This document shows, piece after piece, positions 29,715-38,212 of a DNA stretch of 51,011 bases (positions are counted from its first letter, which is position 1; each line of letters begins with the position of its first letter). Source of the DNA: Amycolatopsis pittospori (GTDB lineage Bacteria > Actinomycetota > Actinomycetes > Mycobacteriales > Pseudonocardiaceae); the NCBI RefSeq assembly GCF_013870525.1, contig NZ_JACBXD010000057.1, forward strand, positions 1 to 51,011, read 5' to 3'. The translations under genes and the position numbers were made by a program. The notes below the pieces were generated by a model that worked only from the letters and a program-made list of their open reading frames with translations, did no database searches and was not told the origin of the DNA.

Positions 29715-30668
29715 TCAGGAGCGCGGAGCCAGACCCCGAACGTGAGCGAAGGGATCCTCACCCGTCGGAAGCAACGCGATGATCGGCGTCGTCAGCCCGT
29801 TGTCCACATAGGACTGCACCTGCTCGCGGCACGAGTCGAGGCTGCCGTGGACGATCAGGTCGTCGACGACCTCGTCCGGGATCACCTGGTTGGCCTTCTG
29901 CCGGTCGCCCGCGGCCCACGCCTCGTGCATGGGGGCCAACACCTCGCCGCGGCCGAGCCAGTCGTGGAACGCCGCGTACACCGGGACGGTCAGGTAGCTC
30001 GAAATGAGCATCCGGCCGAGTCCGCGCGCGGCGGCCTTGTCTTCGGTGGGGCAGACGAAGATCCGCGCGGCCAGCTCCGTGTCCGGCCCGATCTCCTCGC
30101 GCACCTTGGGCACGTCGGAGGCGGCGAGCCAGTTGGTGATGGCGCCGTCGGCCTCCTTCGCGGCCAGCCGCAGCATGCCCGGCCGCAGCGCGGCGAGCAT
30201 GATCGACGGCGGCGGGTCGGTGGGCCGCTCCAGCCGGAACTTGCTGACGGAGAACGACTCGTAGTCCTCGGTGACCTTCTCCCCCGCCAGCGCCGAACGC
30301 AGGAACCGCAGGGTGTCACGGGATCGCGCGAACGGGGCCTCGAACTCGGCGGCGTTCCAGTTCTTCACGATCACCGGCGACGACGCCCCGATGCCGAGGA
30401 CGAACCGGCCGGGCGCGAGTTCCGCGACGGTCGCCGCGCTCATCGCCAGCAGACCGGGGCCACGCGTGTACACCGGCACGATCGCGGTGCCCAGCCGCAG
30501 CTGCGGCGCCCACTGCGAGGCCAGCACCAACGGGGTGAAGGCGTCGTTGCCCGCCGTCTCGGCCGACCAAGCGTCGGTGTAGCCGAGGTCGGGCAGCTGC
30601 TCGACCATCTCCTTGTGCGCCGCGAGCGGCACCCCGGTCAGCGGAATGGTGATGCCCCACCGTTTCAT
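29715..30668 (-). CDS. LLM-class F420-dependent oxidoreductase
   Basis: Luciferase-like TIM-barrel protein of 317 residues. Visible are the start WGITIPLTG, the segment LRLGTAIVPVYTRGPGLLAMSAATVAELAPGRFVLGIG that binds the F420 tail, and PPSIMLAALRPGMLRLAAKEADGAITNWLAA. This family in actinobacteria normally uses F420; FMN cannot be excluded. The substrate is unknown. The ATG overlaps the stop of the upstream peptidase gene (ATGA, 30665-30668), so the two are coupled. Confidence 0.88.
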   Translation of the reverse strand: MKRWGITIPLTGVPLAAHKEMVEQLPDLGYTDAWSAETAGNDAFTPLVLASQWAPQLRLGTAIVPVYTRGPGLLAMSAATVAELAPGRFVLGIGASSPVIVKNWNAAEFEAPFARSRDTLRFLRSALAGEKVTEDYESFSVSKFRLERPTDPPPSIMLAALRPGMLRLAAKEADGAITNWLAASDVPKVREEIGPDTELAARIFVCPTEDKAAARGLGRMLISSYLTVPVYAAFHDWLGRGEVLAPMHEAWAAGDRQKANQVIPDEVVDDLIVHGSLDSCREQVQSYVDNGLTTPIIALLPTGEDPFAHVRGLAPRS

Positions 30669-32779
30669 GCGTTCTCCTCGCTCTTCACCGCGTCACCGGA
30701 CAGCTCACGCACGATCCAGTCCACCTGCGTGCGCATCAGGTTCTCCGCGACCTCTTCGGCTTGCGGCGTCATATGCGTCGCGCCGGCCAGCGGCAGGAAC
30801 ACATGCGTGCGTCCCTTGGCCAGCAGTGCCGACGACAGGCGCAACGAGTGGGCGACGAAAACGTTGTCGTCGGCCAGGCCGTGCACAATGAGCAGTGCCC
30901 TGGACAGGTCACCGGCGCCGGCGATCAGCGAGTTGTGCTCGTACGACGCGGTTTCCTCCTGCGGCAGCCCGAGGTAACGCTCGGTGTAGTGCGTGTCGTA
31001 CAGCGACCAGTCGGTCACCGGCGCACCCGCGATACCGGCGTGGAAGACGTCGGGACGGCGCAGCACGGCCAGCGCGGACAGGTAACCGCCGTAGGACCAG
31101 CCGCGGATCGCGACCCGCTCGGTGTCGAGTTCCGGATGCAGCGCGGCGGCCGCCTGCAGGGCGTCGACCTGGTCGGCGAGGGTGACGTCGGCGAGTTTGC
31201 CCGCGATCTCCTTCTCCCACGCGGATCCGCGTCCCGGCGTCCCGCGCCCGTCGGCGACGAGCACCGCGAAGCCCTGGTCCGCGAGCCACTGCGGGGTCAG
31301 GAACGCGTTGCGGGTCTGCAGGACGCGCTGGGCGTGCGGGCCGCCGTACGGGTCGAGCAGCACCGGCAGTTTGCCTTCGCTCGCCTCGTACCCGGTCGGC
31401 AGCACCAGCGCCGCACGCAGGCCCCGCTCCCCCAGCGTCAGCCAGACGAGGTTCGGCACGACGTCGGGATCGACGGTGTGGGAACCGATACGCGCCACGG
31501 TCTTCTCGCCGGACACGACGGTCACCACCGGGCCGCTGCGCTCCAGGCTCCACGACGAAAGCACGGCCAGGGCGGCGTTTCCGGCGCCGACGTGCACGCC
31601 GTCCTCAGTGGACAGACGACGCAGTTCGCCGCCCTCGGTGCGGAAGACGTGGATCTGCGTCGGGTCGGCTTCCGACGCGCTGAACAGCACCTCGTCGCCG
31701 ACGCTCAGGATCGAGCGCACCTGCAGGCCCGCAGGAGTGACCGCGACCCCGTCGACGACCAGGCGGTGATCGCCGTCGGCGGCGCTCTCGCGCACCAGGC
31801 GGCCGTCGGTGGTCCACGCCGGGACGCCCGCCGCGATCTCGACCCAGTGCTCGTCGGTCTCGGTGTGCAGGACCTCGACGGAACCGTCCGCCGGGTCGAC
31901 GGCCTGGATCTCCAGGGTGCGCTGGTCCCGCGACTGCACGGACAGCAGCGGTTTGCCCGCCGCCGACCAGTGCACCGCGGCCAGGTACTCCCAGCCGGTC
32001 TTCACGACGTCGACCCGGGAGCCGTCGAGGCCGATGATCGCCAGCGTCACGTCGACGTTCTTCTCGCCCGCCGCCGGGTACGCGACGACGTTGGCCGGTG
32101 TCTGCGGGTTGGCCGGGTCGGCGATCGTCCAGCGCGGCACGGCGGCCTTGTCGGACCGTTCGACCAGCAGGCTCCGCCCGTCCGGCGCCCACCAGTAGCC
32201 CCGCGTGCGGCCCATCTCCTCGGCCGCGATGAACTCCGCGAGCCCCCAGGCGATGTCGTCACCCTCTTCTTCGACGACGACGCGGTCCTCGCCGGTGGCC
32301 CGGTCGATCACCCGCAGCCGCCGGTCGCGGACGTAGGCGACGCGGCCGCCGTCCGGGCTGGGCCTCGGGTCGATGACCGAGCCGTCGACCAGCACGGACA
32401 CCGCACCGGTGGCCAGGTCGAGGGTGTGGAGCTTGCCCGACAGGGAGAACGTGGCGACGGTGAAGGCGTCGTCGACCGCGTAGCCCACGACACCGCCGCC
32501 GGTCTCCCGGCTGCGCTCGCGGCGAGCGCGCTCCTCGGGCGGCAGGTCCTCTTCGCCGGGCAGCAGCTCCGCGGCGTCGACCAGCTTCGTCTCCTCACCC
32601 GAAGCGACGTCGAACGACCACAGGCTGTGCCGGGGGTCCGTGCCGGACTCGGTCCGCAGGAAAAGGATGCGAGAGCCGTCGGGCGCGACCTTGAACTGTT
32701 TGGGCGCGCCGAGGGTGAAGCGCTGGGTGCGGGCCTGACGGCGGAGGAACGGGAGATCTTCGAGGCTGGTGTCGGTCAC
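30665..32779 (-). CDS. S9 family prolyl oligopeptidase / DPP-IV-like peptidase
   Basis: Protein of 704 residues with an N-terminal beta-propeller (about 1-440, repeats such as PSPDGGRVAYV and WWAPDGRSLLVERSD; a GLAEFIAAEEMGRTRGYWW segment like the DPP-IV Glu-Glu loop) and a C-terminal alpha/beta hydrolase domain. The nucleophile is Ser in IRGWSYGGYLSALA, the Asp is in VHGLADDNVFVAHS and the His in GATHMTPQ. The Glu-Glu in the propeller favours dipeptidyl-peptidase activity. No signal peptide, so it is cytoplasmic. It is followed by the F420-type gene. Confidence 0.92.
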   Translation of the reverse strand: MTDTSLEDLPFLRRQARTQRFTLGAPKQFKVAPDGSRILFLRTESGTDPRHSLWSFDVASGEETKLVDAAELLPGEEDLPPEERARRERSRETGGGVVGYAVDDAFTVATFSLSGKLHTLDLATGAVSVLVDGSVIDPRPSPDGGRVAYVRDRRLRVIDRATGEDRVVVEEEGDDIAWGLAEFIAAEEMGRTRGYWWAPDGRSLLVERSDKAAVPRWTIADPANPQTPANVVAYPAAGEKNVDVTLAIIGLDGSRVDVVKTGWEYLAAVHWSAAGKPLLSVQSRDQRTLEIQAVDPADGSVEVLHTETDEHWVEIAAGVPAWTTDGRLVRESAADGDHRLVVDGVAVTPAGLQVRSILSVGDEVLFSASEADPTQIHVFRTEGGELRRLSTEDGVHVGAGNAALAVLSSWSLERSGPVVTVVSGEKTVARIGSHTVDPDVVPNLVWLTLGERGLRAALVLPTGYEASEGKLPVLLDPYGGPHAQRVLQTRNAFLTPQWLADQGFAVLVADGRGTPGRGSAWEKEIAGKLADVTLADQVDALQAAAALHPELDTERVAIRGWSYGGYLSALAVLRRPDVFHAGIAGAPVTDWSLYDTHYTERYLGLPQEETASYEHNSLIAGAGDLSRALLIVHGLADDNVFVAHSLRLSSALLAKGRTHVFLPLAGATHMTPQAEEVAENLMRTQVDWIVRELSGDAVKSEENA

Positions 32780-32799
32780 GTCCGCACTCTCTCAGACGG

Positions 32800-33654
32800 T
32801 CAATCGGGTACGCCAACGCCTTCCAGCTTCTTCAGTTCCGTCTCAGGATCGAAATCGGCCGCCGGGAACTTCGGGTCCATCCCCTCCAGGGTCTCGATCA
32901 GGAGCCGCGCGACCAGCCAGTTGCGGTACCACTTGTGGTCGGCCGGAACGGCGTGCCAGGGCGCCGTCCCGGTGGAGGTCTTGGCGAAGACGTCGGCGTA
33001 GGCCTTCTGGTAGTCGCTCCACTGGGCTCGCGCGTCGAGGTCGGCGGGGTTGTACTTCCACCACTTCGCCGGCGTCTCCAGCCTCGCCTTGAGCCGCCTC
33101 AGCTGCTCCTCCGGCGAGATGTCGAGGAACACCTTCACGATCGTCGTGCCGGCGTCGGTCAGTTCCTTCTCGAACGCGTTGATCTCGGCGTACCGCTTGC
33201 GCCACTCGGCGGCGGGGACGAGCTTCTGCACGCGCGGGACCAGGATGTCCTCGTAATGCGAGCGGTCGAAGACACCGATCTGCCCCGGTACCGGGAGCTG
33301 CTTGCGGATCCGCCACAGGTAGTGGTGACGTCGCTCGGTCGCGTTCGGCTTCTTGAACCCCGAGTAGCGCACGCCCATCGGGTTGACCAGGCCGAGGACA
33401 TGCCCGACCGTGCCGCCCTTGCCGGAGGTGTCCATCCCCTGCAGGACCAGCAGGAGACTGCGGTTCCCGCCGCCGACGCCCTCCGCGTAGAGGGCCTCCT
33501 GCAGCTTCGCGAGCTTGCCGCTGGACTCGGCGAGTTCCTTGAGTGCTTTGGGCTTCTTGTGCGGCCCGACCGGGAAGGACCCCGGATCGTGCCGCTCGGT
33601 TCCCTTGCCGATCCTCAGCGCTTCGCGGACGGAGACGCGGTCCTTTTTCGCCAT
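32800..33654 (-). CDS. ppk2: PPK2 family polyphosphate kinase
   Basis: Polyphosphate:nucleotide phosphotransferase of 284 residues. Walker A is LVLQGMDTSGKGGTVGHVLG, Walker B is IGVFDRSHYEDILVPRV, and the lid region follows with KVFLDISPEEQLRRLKARLETPAKWWKY. One-domain size fits PPK2. The family moves phosphate between polyphosphate and AMP, ADP or GDP; the class cannot be fixed by eye. ATG at 33654 (MAKKDRVSV) was preferred to an upstream start at 33714. Confidence 0.92.
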   Translation of the reverse strand: MAKKDRVSVREALRIGKGTERHDPGSFPVGPHKKPKALKELAESSGKLAKLQEALYAEGVGGGNRSLLLVLQGMDTSGKGGTVGHVLGLVNPMGVRYSGFKKPNATERRHHYLWRIRKQLPVPGQIGVFDRSHYEDILVPRVQKLVPAAEWRKRYAEINAFEKELTDAGTTIVKVFLDISPEEQLRRLKARLETPAKWWKYNPADLDARAQWSDYQKAYADVFAKTSTGTAPWHAVPADHKWYRNWLVARLLIETLEGMDPKFPAADFDPETELKKLEGVGVPD

Positions 33655-33810
33655 CCGGCGACGATAACCGCGGTCCGGGCGGAGCGCCTGCGGTGATCGA
33701 GTACCCCGATGCATGATTTCGCCACTCGAAGGAGTCGATACGCAACGAACAACGGGTCAAAGCAACGTTTCCCGGATGAAGTCCCTTGGATGGGCATCTA
33801 ACCTGAACGC

Positions 33811-35013
33811 ATGACGACCGCCGACTTCATCGCGCTCGACGAGCAGTGGAGCACGCACAACTACCACCCCCTGCCCGTGGTGATCGCCACCGCCGAAGGC
33901 GCCACGGTCACCGACGTCGAGGGCAAGACCTACCTCGACTTCCTCTCCGGGTATTCCGCGCTGAACTTCGGGCATCGCCACCCCGGCCTGATCGCCGCCG
34001 CGATCGAGCAGTTCGGCCGGGTCACGCTGACCTCGCGCGCGTTCCACCACGACCAGCTCGGCCTCTTCTGCCGGGAGCTGGCGGAGCTGACCGGCACCGA
34101 GATGACGCTGCCGATGAACTCCGGCGCCGAAGCCGTCGAATCCGCGGTGAAGATCGCCCGGAAATGGGCGTACCGGGTCAAGGGCGTGCCCGACGGGACC
34201 GCCGAGATCATCGTCGCCGGCTCGAACTTCCACGGCCGCACGACCACCATCGTGTCCTTCTCCACCGACGAGACCGCACGCGCCGACTTCGGCCCGTTCA
34301 CGCCGGGCTTCGTCACCGTCAAGTACGGCGACGTCGACGCGCTGCGCGACGCCATCACCGAGCGGACCGCCGCGATCCTCCTGGAGCCGGTGCAGGGTGA
34401 GGCCGGCGTGATCGTGCCGCCCACGGGCTACTTCGCCGAGGCGCGGCGACTGTGCGACGAGCACGACGTCCTGCTGATCGCCGACGAGATCCAGTCCGGC
34501 CTCGCCCGCACGGGCACCGTCCTCGCGCTCGACCACGAGGGCGTCCGCGCCGACGTCTACACCCTCGGCAAGGCGCTCGGCGGCGGCATCATGCCGGTGT
34601 CGGCCGTCGTGGGCGGCAAGGACGTGCTCGGCGTGCTGCAGCCTGGCGAGCACGGGTCGACCTTCGGCGGGAACCCGGTGGCCTGCGCGATCGGACGGGC
34701 CGTGGTCGGGCTGCTGAAGACCGGCGAGTTCCAGGAGCGTTCCCGCGAACTGGGCGCCCACCTGCACGCCCGGCTCGGCGAACTGGTCGGCGACGGGCTG
34801 GCCGAGGTCCGCGGGCGAGGGCTCTGGGCGGGTATCGACATCGCGCCCGGCGGGCCGACCGGCCGGGAGGCGTCGACGGCGCTGGCCGAACGCGGCGTGC
34901 TCTGCAAGGAGACGCACGACCACACCCTGCGGATCGCGCCGCCGCTGGTGATCAGCCGTGAGGAACTCGACCGGGGTATCGACGCGATCACGGAGGTCGT
35001 CAAGACCCGGTGA
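33811..35013 (+). CDS. rocD: Ornithine aminotransferase RocD
   Basis: Class III PLP aminotransferase of 400 residues. NYHPLPVVIATAEGATVTDVEGKTYLDFLSGYSALNFGHRHP is the ornithine aminotransferase N-terminus; the cofactor Lys is in YTLGKALGGGIMPVSA and the Asp in LLIADEIQSGLARTG. It moves the delta-amino group of ornithine to 2-oxoglutarate, giving glutamate semialdehyde, the same intermediate used by PruA (48073-49710). It is divergent from ppk2 and stands without other arginine-degradation genes. Confidence 0.94.
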   Translation: MTTADFIALDEQWSTHNYHPLPVVIATAEGATVTDVEGKTYLDFLSGYSALNFGHRHPGLIAAAIEQFGRVTLTSRAFHHDQLGLFCRELAELTGTEMTLPMNSGAEAVESAVKIARKWAYRVKGVPDGTAEIIVAGSNFHGRTTTIVSFSTDETARADFGPFTPGFVTVKYGDVDALRDAITERTAAILLEPVQGEAGVIVPPTGYFAEARRLCDEHDVLLIADEIQSGLARTGTVLALDHEGVRADVYTLGKALGGGIMPVSAVVGGKDVLGVLQPGEHGSTFGGNPVACAIGRAVVGLLKTGEFQERSRELGAHLHARLGELVGDGLAEVRGRGLWAGIDIAPGGPTGREASTALAERGVLCKETHDHTLRIAPPLVISREELDRGIDAITEVVKTR

Positions 35014-35044
35014 ACCTTTCGGACGGCCGGTACGTTGGCTGTCC

Positions 35045-36406
35045 ATGGGAGACGAGCGGGAGTGGGTGGAGCGGCCTCTGGTCGGCGCCGAGACGGTGAC
35101 GCCGGAGGACTGGTTCGCGAGGGGTAAGGCACTGCGGGACGAGGCGCCGACGTCCGCGCACGATCACGCGGCGGCGGGCGGGAAACGGCCCACCGTGGCG
35201 GAGTTCTTCGCGCGGACCAACGAAGGCCGCCTGCCGGAACTGGTGGAACTGCGGCGCGAGCGGATGCTCGCGTCGCCGTTCACCTTCTACCGCGGCGCCG
35301 CCGGGCTGATGGCCGCGGATCTGGCGGGCACGCCGGCGTCCGGGCTGACGGCGCAGCTCTGCGGGGACGCGCACGCCGCGAACTTCGGGCTGTACGGCAC
35401 GCCCGAAGGCGGAATCGTCATGGACATCAACGATTTCGACGAGTCCGTGCCCGGCCCGTGGGAGTGGGACCTCAAGCGGCTCGCCGCGAGCCTCGTGCTC
35501 GCCGGACGCGAAGGCGGCATCGGCGAGTCAGGATGTCGCGAAGCCGCCGAAGACTCCGTGAAGTCCTACCGTCGCACGATCCGGGGACTCGCGGAGCTGC
35601 CGTTCCTGCGCTCGTGGAACGCGCTGCCGGACGCGTCGGTGCTGAGCAAGGTCAGGGCGCACGACCTGATCGACGACTTCGAAGAAGCGGCCGAGAAGGC
35701 GCGGAAGAACACCAGCGCCAAGGTCACCGCGAAGTGGACCCGGCGGATCGACGATCACGAGACCGGCCTCGAACGGCACCGTTTCGTCGAAGACCCGCCC
35801 GTGCTCACCCACGTCGACGACGCGACGGCGGACGCGGTGATCACCGGCCTGGTGTCCTATGTGGACACCTTGCGCGAATCGCGGCGGACCCTCATCTCGC
35901 GGTACCGGGTGTCCGATGTGGCCTTCCGCGTGGTCGGCACCGGCAGCGTCGGACTCCGCAGCTATGTCGCGCTGCTGCACGGAAACAGCGGCGAAGACCT
36001 TGTGCTGCAAGTGAAACAGGCCAATCCTTCGGCACTCGCGCCCTACCTCGGCTTGGCTTCGCCCGAGCACGAAGGCCGCCGGATCGTCGAAGGCGCGCGG
36101 CTCGTGCAGGCCGAGTCGGACATCCTGCTGGGCTGGACGACCATCGACGGCGTCCCGTACATCGTGCGGCAGTTCCGGAACCTCAAGGGCGACATCGACC
36201 CCGCGGAGCTGAAGAAGGACCACCTCGACGACTACGGCCGTCTCGCGGGTGCCTTGCTGGCGCGGGCGCACGCGCGATCACTGCACCCGCAGATGCTCGC
36301 CGGGTACTTCGAGAACGACGAAGACCTCGACGAGGCCATCGGCGCCTACGCGCTGCGGTACGCGGATCAGACCGAAGCGGACTTCGCCGCCTTCGCGGCT
36401 CTGTAA
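35045..36406 (+). CDS. DUF2252 family protein
   Basis: Protein of 453 residues matching DUF2252. Markers are FYRGAAGLMAADLAG, LCGDAHAANFGLYGTPEGGIVMDINDFDESVPGPWEWDLKRLAASLVLA and, later, RQFRNLKGDIDP. The GDAHxxNFG and NDFDE motifs resemble the catalytic and metal loops of the protein-kinase/phosphotransferase fold, so phosphotransferase activity is possible but unproven. The ATG at 35045 was chosen because the open frame extends back into rocD out of frame. It follows rocD by 31 bases. Confidence 0.88.
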   Translation: MGDEREWVERPLVGAETVTPEDWFARGKALRDEAPTSAHDHAAAGGKRPTVAEFFARTNEGRLPELVELRRERMLASPFTFYRGAAGLMAADLAGTPASGLTAQLCGDAHAANFGLYGTPEGGIVMDINDFDESVPGPWEWDLKRLAASLVLAGREGGIGESGCREAAEDSVKSYRRTIRGLAELPFLRSWNALPDASVLSKVRAHDLIDDFEEAAEKARKNTSAKVTAKWTRRIDDHETGLERHRFVEDPPVLTHVDDATADAVITGLVSYVDTLRESRRTLISRYRVSDVAFRVVGTGSVGLRSYVALLHGNSGEDLVLQVKQANPSALAPYLGLASPEHEGRRIVEGARLVQAESDILLGWTTIDGVPYIVRQFRNLKGDIDPAELKKDHLDDYGRLAGALLARAHARSLHPQMLAGYFENDEDLDEAIGAYALRYADQTEADFAAFAAL

Positions 36407-36411
36407 ACCCG

Positions 36412-36437
36412 CGCAAGTAGTCGACTAAATGCGGTGG
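36412..36437. repeat. 26-bp direct repeat, copy 1
   Basis: Identical to 36596-36621. Contains the perfect 10-base palindrome TAGTCGACTA, followed by AATGCGGTGG. It overlaps no gene and starts 5 bases after the DUF2252 stop. The pair encloses 158 bases that include a double hairpin. Confidence 0.9.
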
Positions 36438-36487
36438 GCCCCAGGAGCGTGCGTGGGGATTTCGGTTCGGGGCGTCCGGGCGATGGC

Positions 36488-36540
36488 GTTGCGAAAGCCA
36501 CTTTCGCAACGTTGAAGGTTGCGAAAGTGGCTTTCGCAAC
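36488..36540. repeat. Double hairpin / nested inverted repeat
   Basis: The left unit (36488-36510) is itself a hairpin, GTTGCGAAAG-CCA-CTTTCGCAAC, and the right unit (36518-36540) is the same with loop TGG. The two units are also exact complements of each other across the 7-base spacer GTTGAAG. The region can fold as two short stems or one 23-bp stem. It lies between the convergent DUF2252 and D-amino-acid oxidase genes. Confidence 0.88.
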
Positions 36541-36595
36541 GACTCGCCTTGGGCCCGGTCACCGAGAGACGGCACGATTGCCGTACCTCTCACTA

Positions 36596-36621
36596 CGCAA
36601 GTAGTCGACTAAATGCGGTGG
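36596..36621. repeat. 26-bp direct repeat, copy 2
   Basis: Exact copy of 36412-36437, 184 bases away in the same orientation, and similar beyond its end (GCCCCAGG versus CCCAGG). It ends 10 bases before the restored stop of the D-amino-acid oxidase gene. Shares GACTAAATGC with the hairpin at 24678-24739. Confidence 0.9.
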
Positions 36622-36631
36622 CCCAGGCGAC

Positions 36632-37517
36632 CTAGCCGCCGTCCGCGAGACCGGCGACGTCCTCCGCGCACCCCCCAAGCCAGCGTGATCCCCGCGCCCC
36701 CGTGCCCGTAGCAGTGGATGACGTCCCCGTCGCGGTCCAGCCGGACCTCGGGCCGGAACGGCCGCAGGCCGACCTTCGACCCCAGCACCGCGGCACCGGC
36801 CAGCGCGGGTACGAGGTCCCGGCATCGCCGCACGATGTCCGCGGTGACACCGGGATCCGGCGTGACGTCGGTGCGGCCGGGCTCCTGGGTCCCGCCGCAG
36901 ACGACGTGCCGCCCGTGCGGGATCACGTGGCTCAGCACCGGCGAAGCCCCGTCGACGATCCATTCGGTCAGCCCGGGGTCGGCGAGGTGGACGACCTGGC
37001 CGCCGACGGGCACCACGGTGCCGTCCCCCGCCAGCGGTCCGCCGCCGAGACCGGCCGCGTTCACGACGAGGTCCGCGTCGAGGTCGTCGAGCCGTGAGAC
37101 AACACGGTATTCGGTGCGCGCGCCCAGTGCGGCGACCCGCTCGGCGAGCCAGGTGAGGTACGCCGGGGTGTCGACCACAGCGGTGGTGAAGGTGAGCCGT
37201 CCGGGTTCGTGGTCGAGGTCCGGCATCGAGAACGCCCAGGACGGCAGCGGCGCGTCGCGCGGGATGAGGAAGGTTCCGCGGAGCATGCGGACGCCGGGGG
37301 CATCGAGGGAGCGGTACTCCTCCACGCTCGTCGCGGTCCAGCGGTCGACGCGGTCCGAGTTCACCGTGAGCGGCGGGAACAGCACGCCGCCGGCGACCGC
37401 CGACGTGGTCTCGCCGGGTCGCGTGGCGGTGATCACCGTGACGTCGTGTCCGGCTTCGGTGAGGCGGCAGGCGCAGCTCAGCCCGATCACCCCACCGCCG
37501 ACGACGCTGATCCGCAT
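36632..37517 (-). CDS. D-amino-acid oxidase (DAAO family) with apparent frameshift near the 3' end
   Basis: FAD enzyme of about 294 residues that would deaminate D-amino acids with O2. FAD motif MRISVVGGGVIGLSCACRL, the TRPGETTSAVAGGVLFPP loop and C-terminal VIHCYGHGGAGITLAWG are present. After that Trp-Gly the frame runs into a basic stretch, whereas a one-base shift at the C6 run (36671-36676, G6 on the coding strand) gives GCAEDVAGLADGG and a stop at 36632, the normal family end. Span given is the restored gene; as read, the frame continues to 36609. ATG at 37517 has GGGGG upstream. The shift may be an assembly error or a real mutation. Confidence 0.85.
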
Positions 37518-37603
37518 GAGAACCCCCTTCGCCACGATCCGTCTTCGCATGGTGACCGATCACCGTGCGCCGCGGCCAACCACCCGTCACGTAATCTCGC
37601 GCG

Positions 37604-38212
37604 GTGAGCACAAAAGGGCCGTACGCGCCGATCGCGGTGACCTGCGCGGTGATCATGATCGTGCTGGGCGTACTGGTGTCCGGCGAAGGGCTTTCCGGCC
37701 CCGACGCCCTCGCCGAGAGGTGGGTTCAGCGCACCTTCGGCGCCGACGCCGACCTGCTGCGGCTGCTCGTGCTCCCGACCGAGGCCTACGTCCTGATCCC
37801 GGTGGCGCTCATCGCCGCGGGCCTGTGCCTGCTGGCCCGCCGCCGTCCCGAAGCGGCGCTGACCATCGCGGGGCCGCTCATCGCGATTTTCGCCAACACG
37901 TGGGTGCTCAAACCGCTCTTCGACCGCTGGAAGAGCACCTGGCTCGCCTATCCCAGCGGACATACGGTCGCCCTCGTCGCGGTGCTGACCGTACTCGTGC
38001 TGCTGGCCCGCCCCGGCGTCGCGACGGCCGTCATCGCCGTCGTGGGCGCCGTGGTGCTCGTCGGTGTCACGATCGGCATGATCGGCCTGGGCTTCCACTA
38101 CCTGACCGACGTCGTGGGCGGCACGCTGTTCGCCGTCTCGACCGTCTGCGCGACCTGGGTACCGCTCAGCTGGGCTGCACGGCGTCGCGCGCCAGCGCCG
38201 TCAGACGGCTGA
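37604..38212 (+). CDS. PAP2-family phosphatase, membrane protein
   Basis: Membrane protein of 202 residues with five to six helices. The three PAP2 motifs are present in order: KPLFDRWK (motif 1 shortened), YPSGHTVA (motif 2) and GLGFHYLTDVVGG (motif 3, catalytic His). These enzymes dephosphorylate lipid phosphates such as phosphatidic acid or undecaprenyl pyrophosphate. The GTG at 37604 is the start. Its last 47 bases overlap the 3' end of the convergent ATPase gene. Confidence 0.88.
   Translation: MSTKGPYAPIAVTCAVIMIVLGVLVSGEGLSGPDALAERWVQRTFGADADLLRLLVLPTEAYVLIPVALIAAGLCLLARRRPEAALTIAGPLIAIFANTWVLKPLFDRWKSTWLAYPSGHTVALVAVLTVLVLLARPGVATAVIAVVGAVVLVGVTIGMIGLGFHYLTDVVGGTLFAVSTVCATWVPLSWAARRRAPAPSDG

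Noticed and set aside
36412..36621. CRISPR array
   Set aside because: Only two repeats 184 bases apart with a palindromic spacer content and no cas genes.
36412..36621. Integrase attachment site pair
   Set aside because: The repeats flank only 158 bases, no integrase or tRNA gene is near, and the orientation gives no island.
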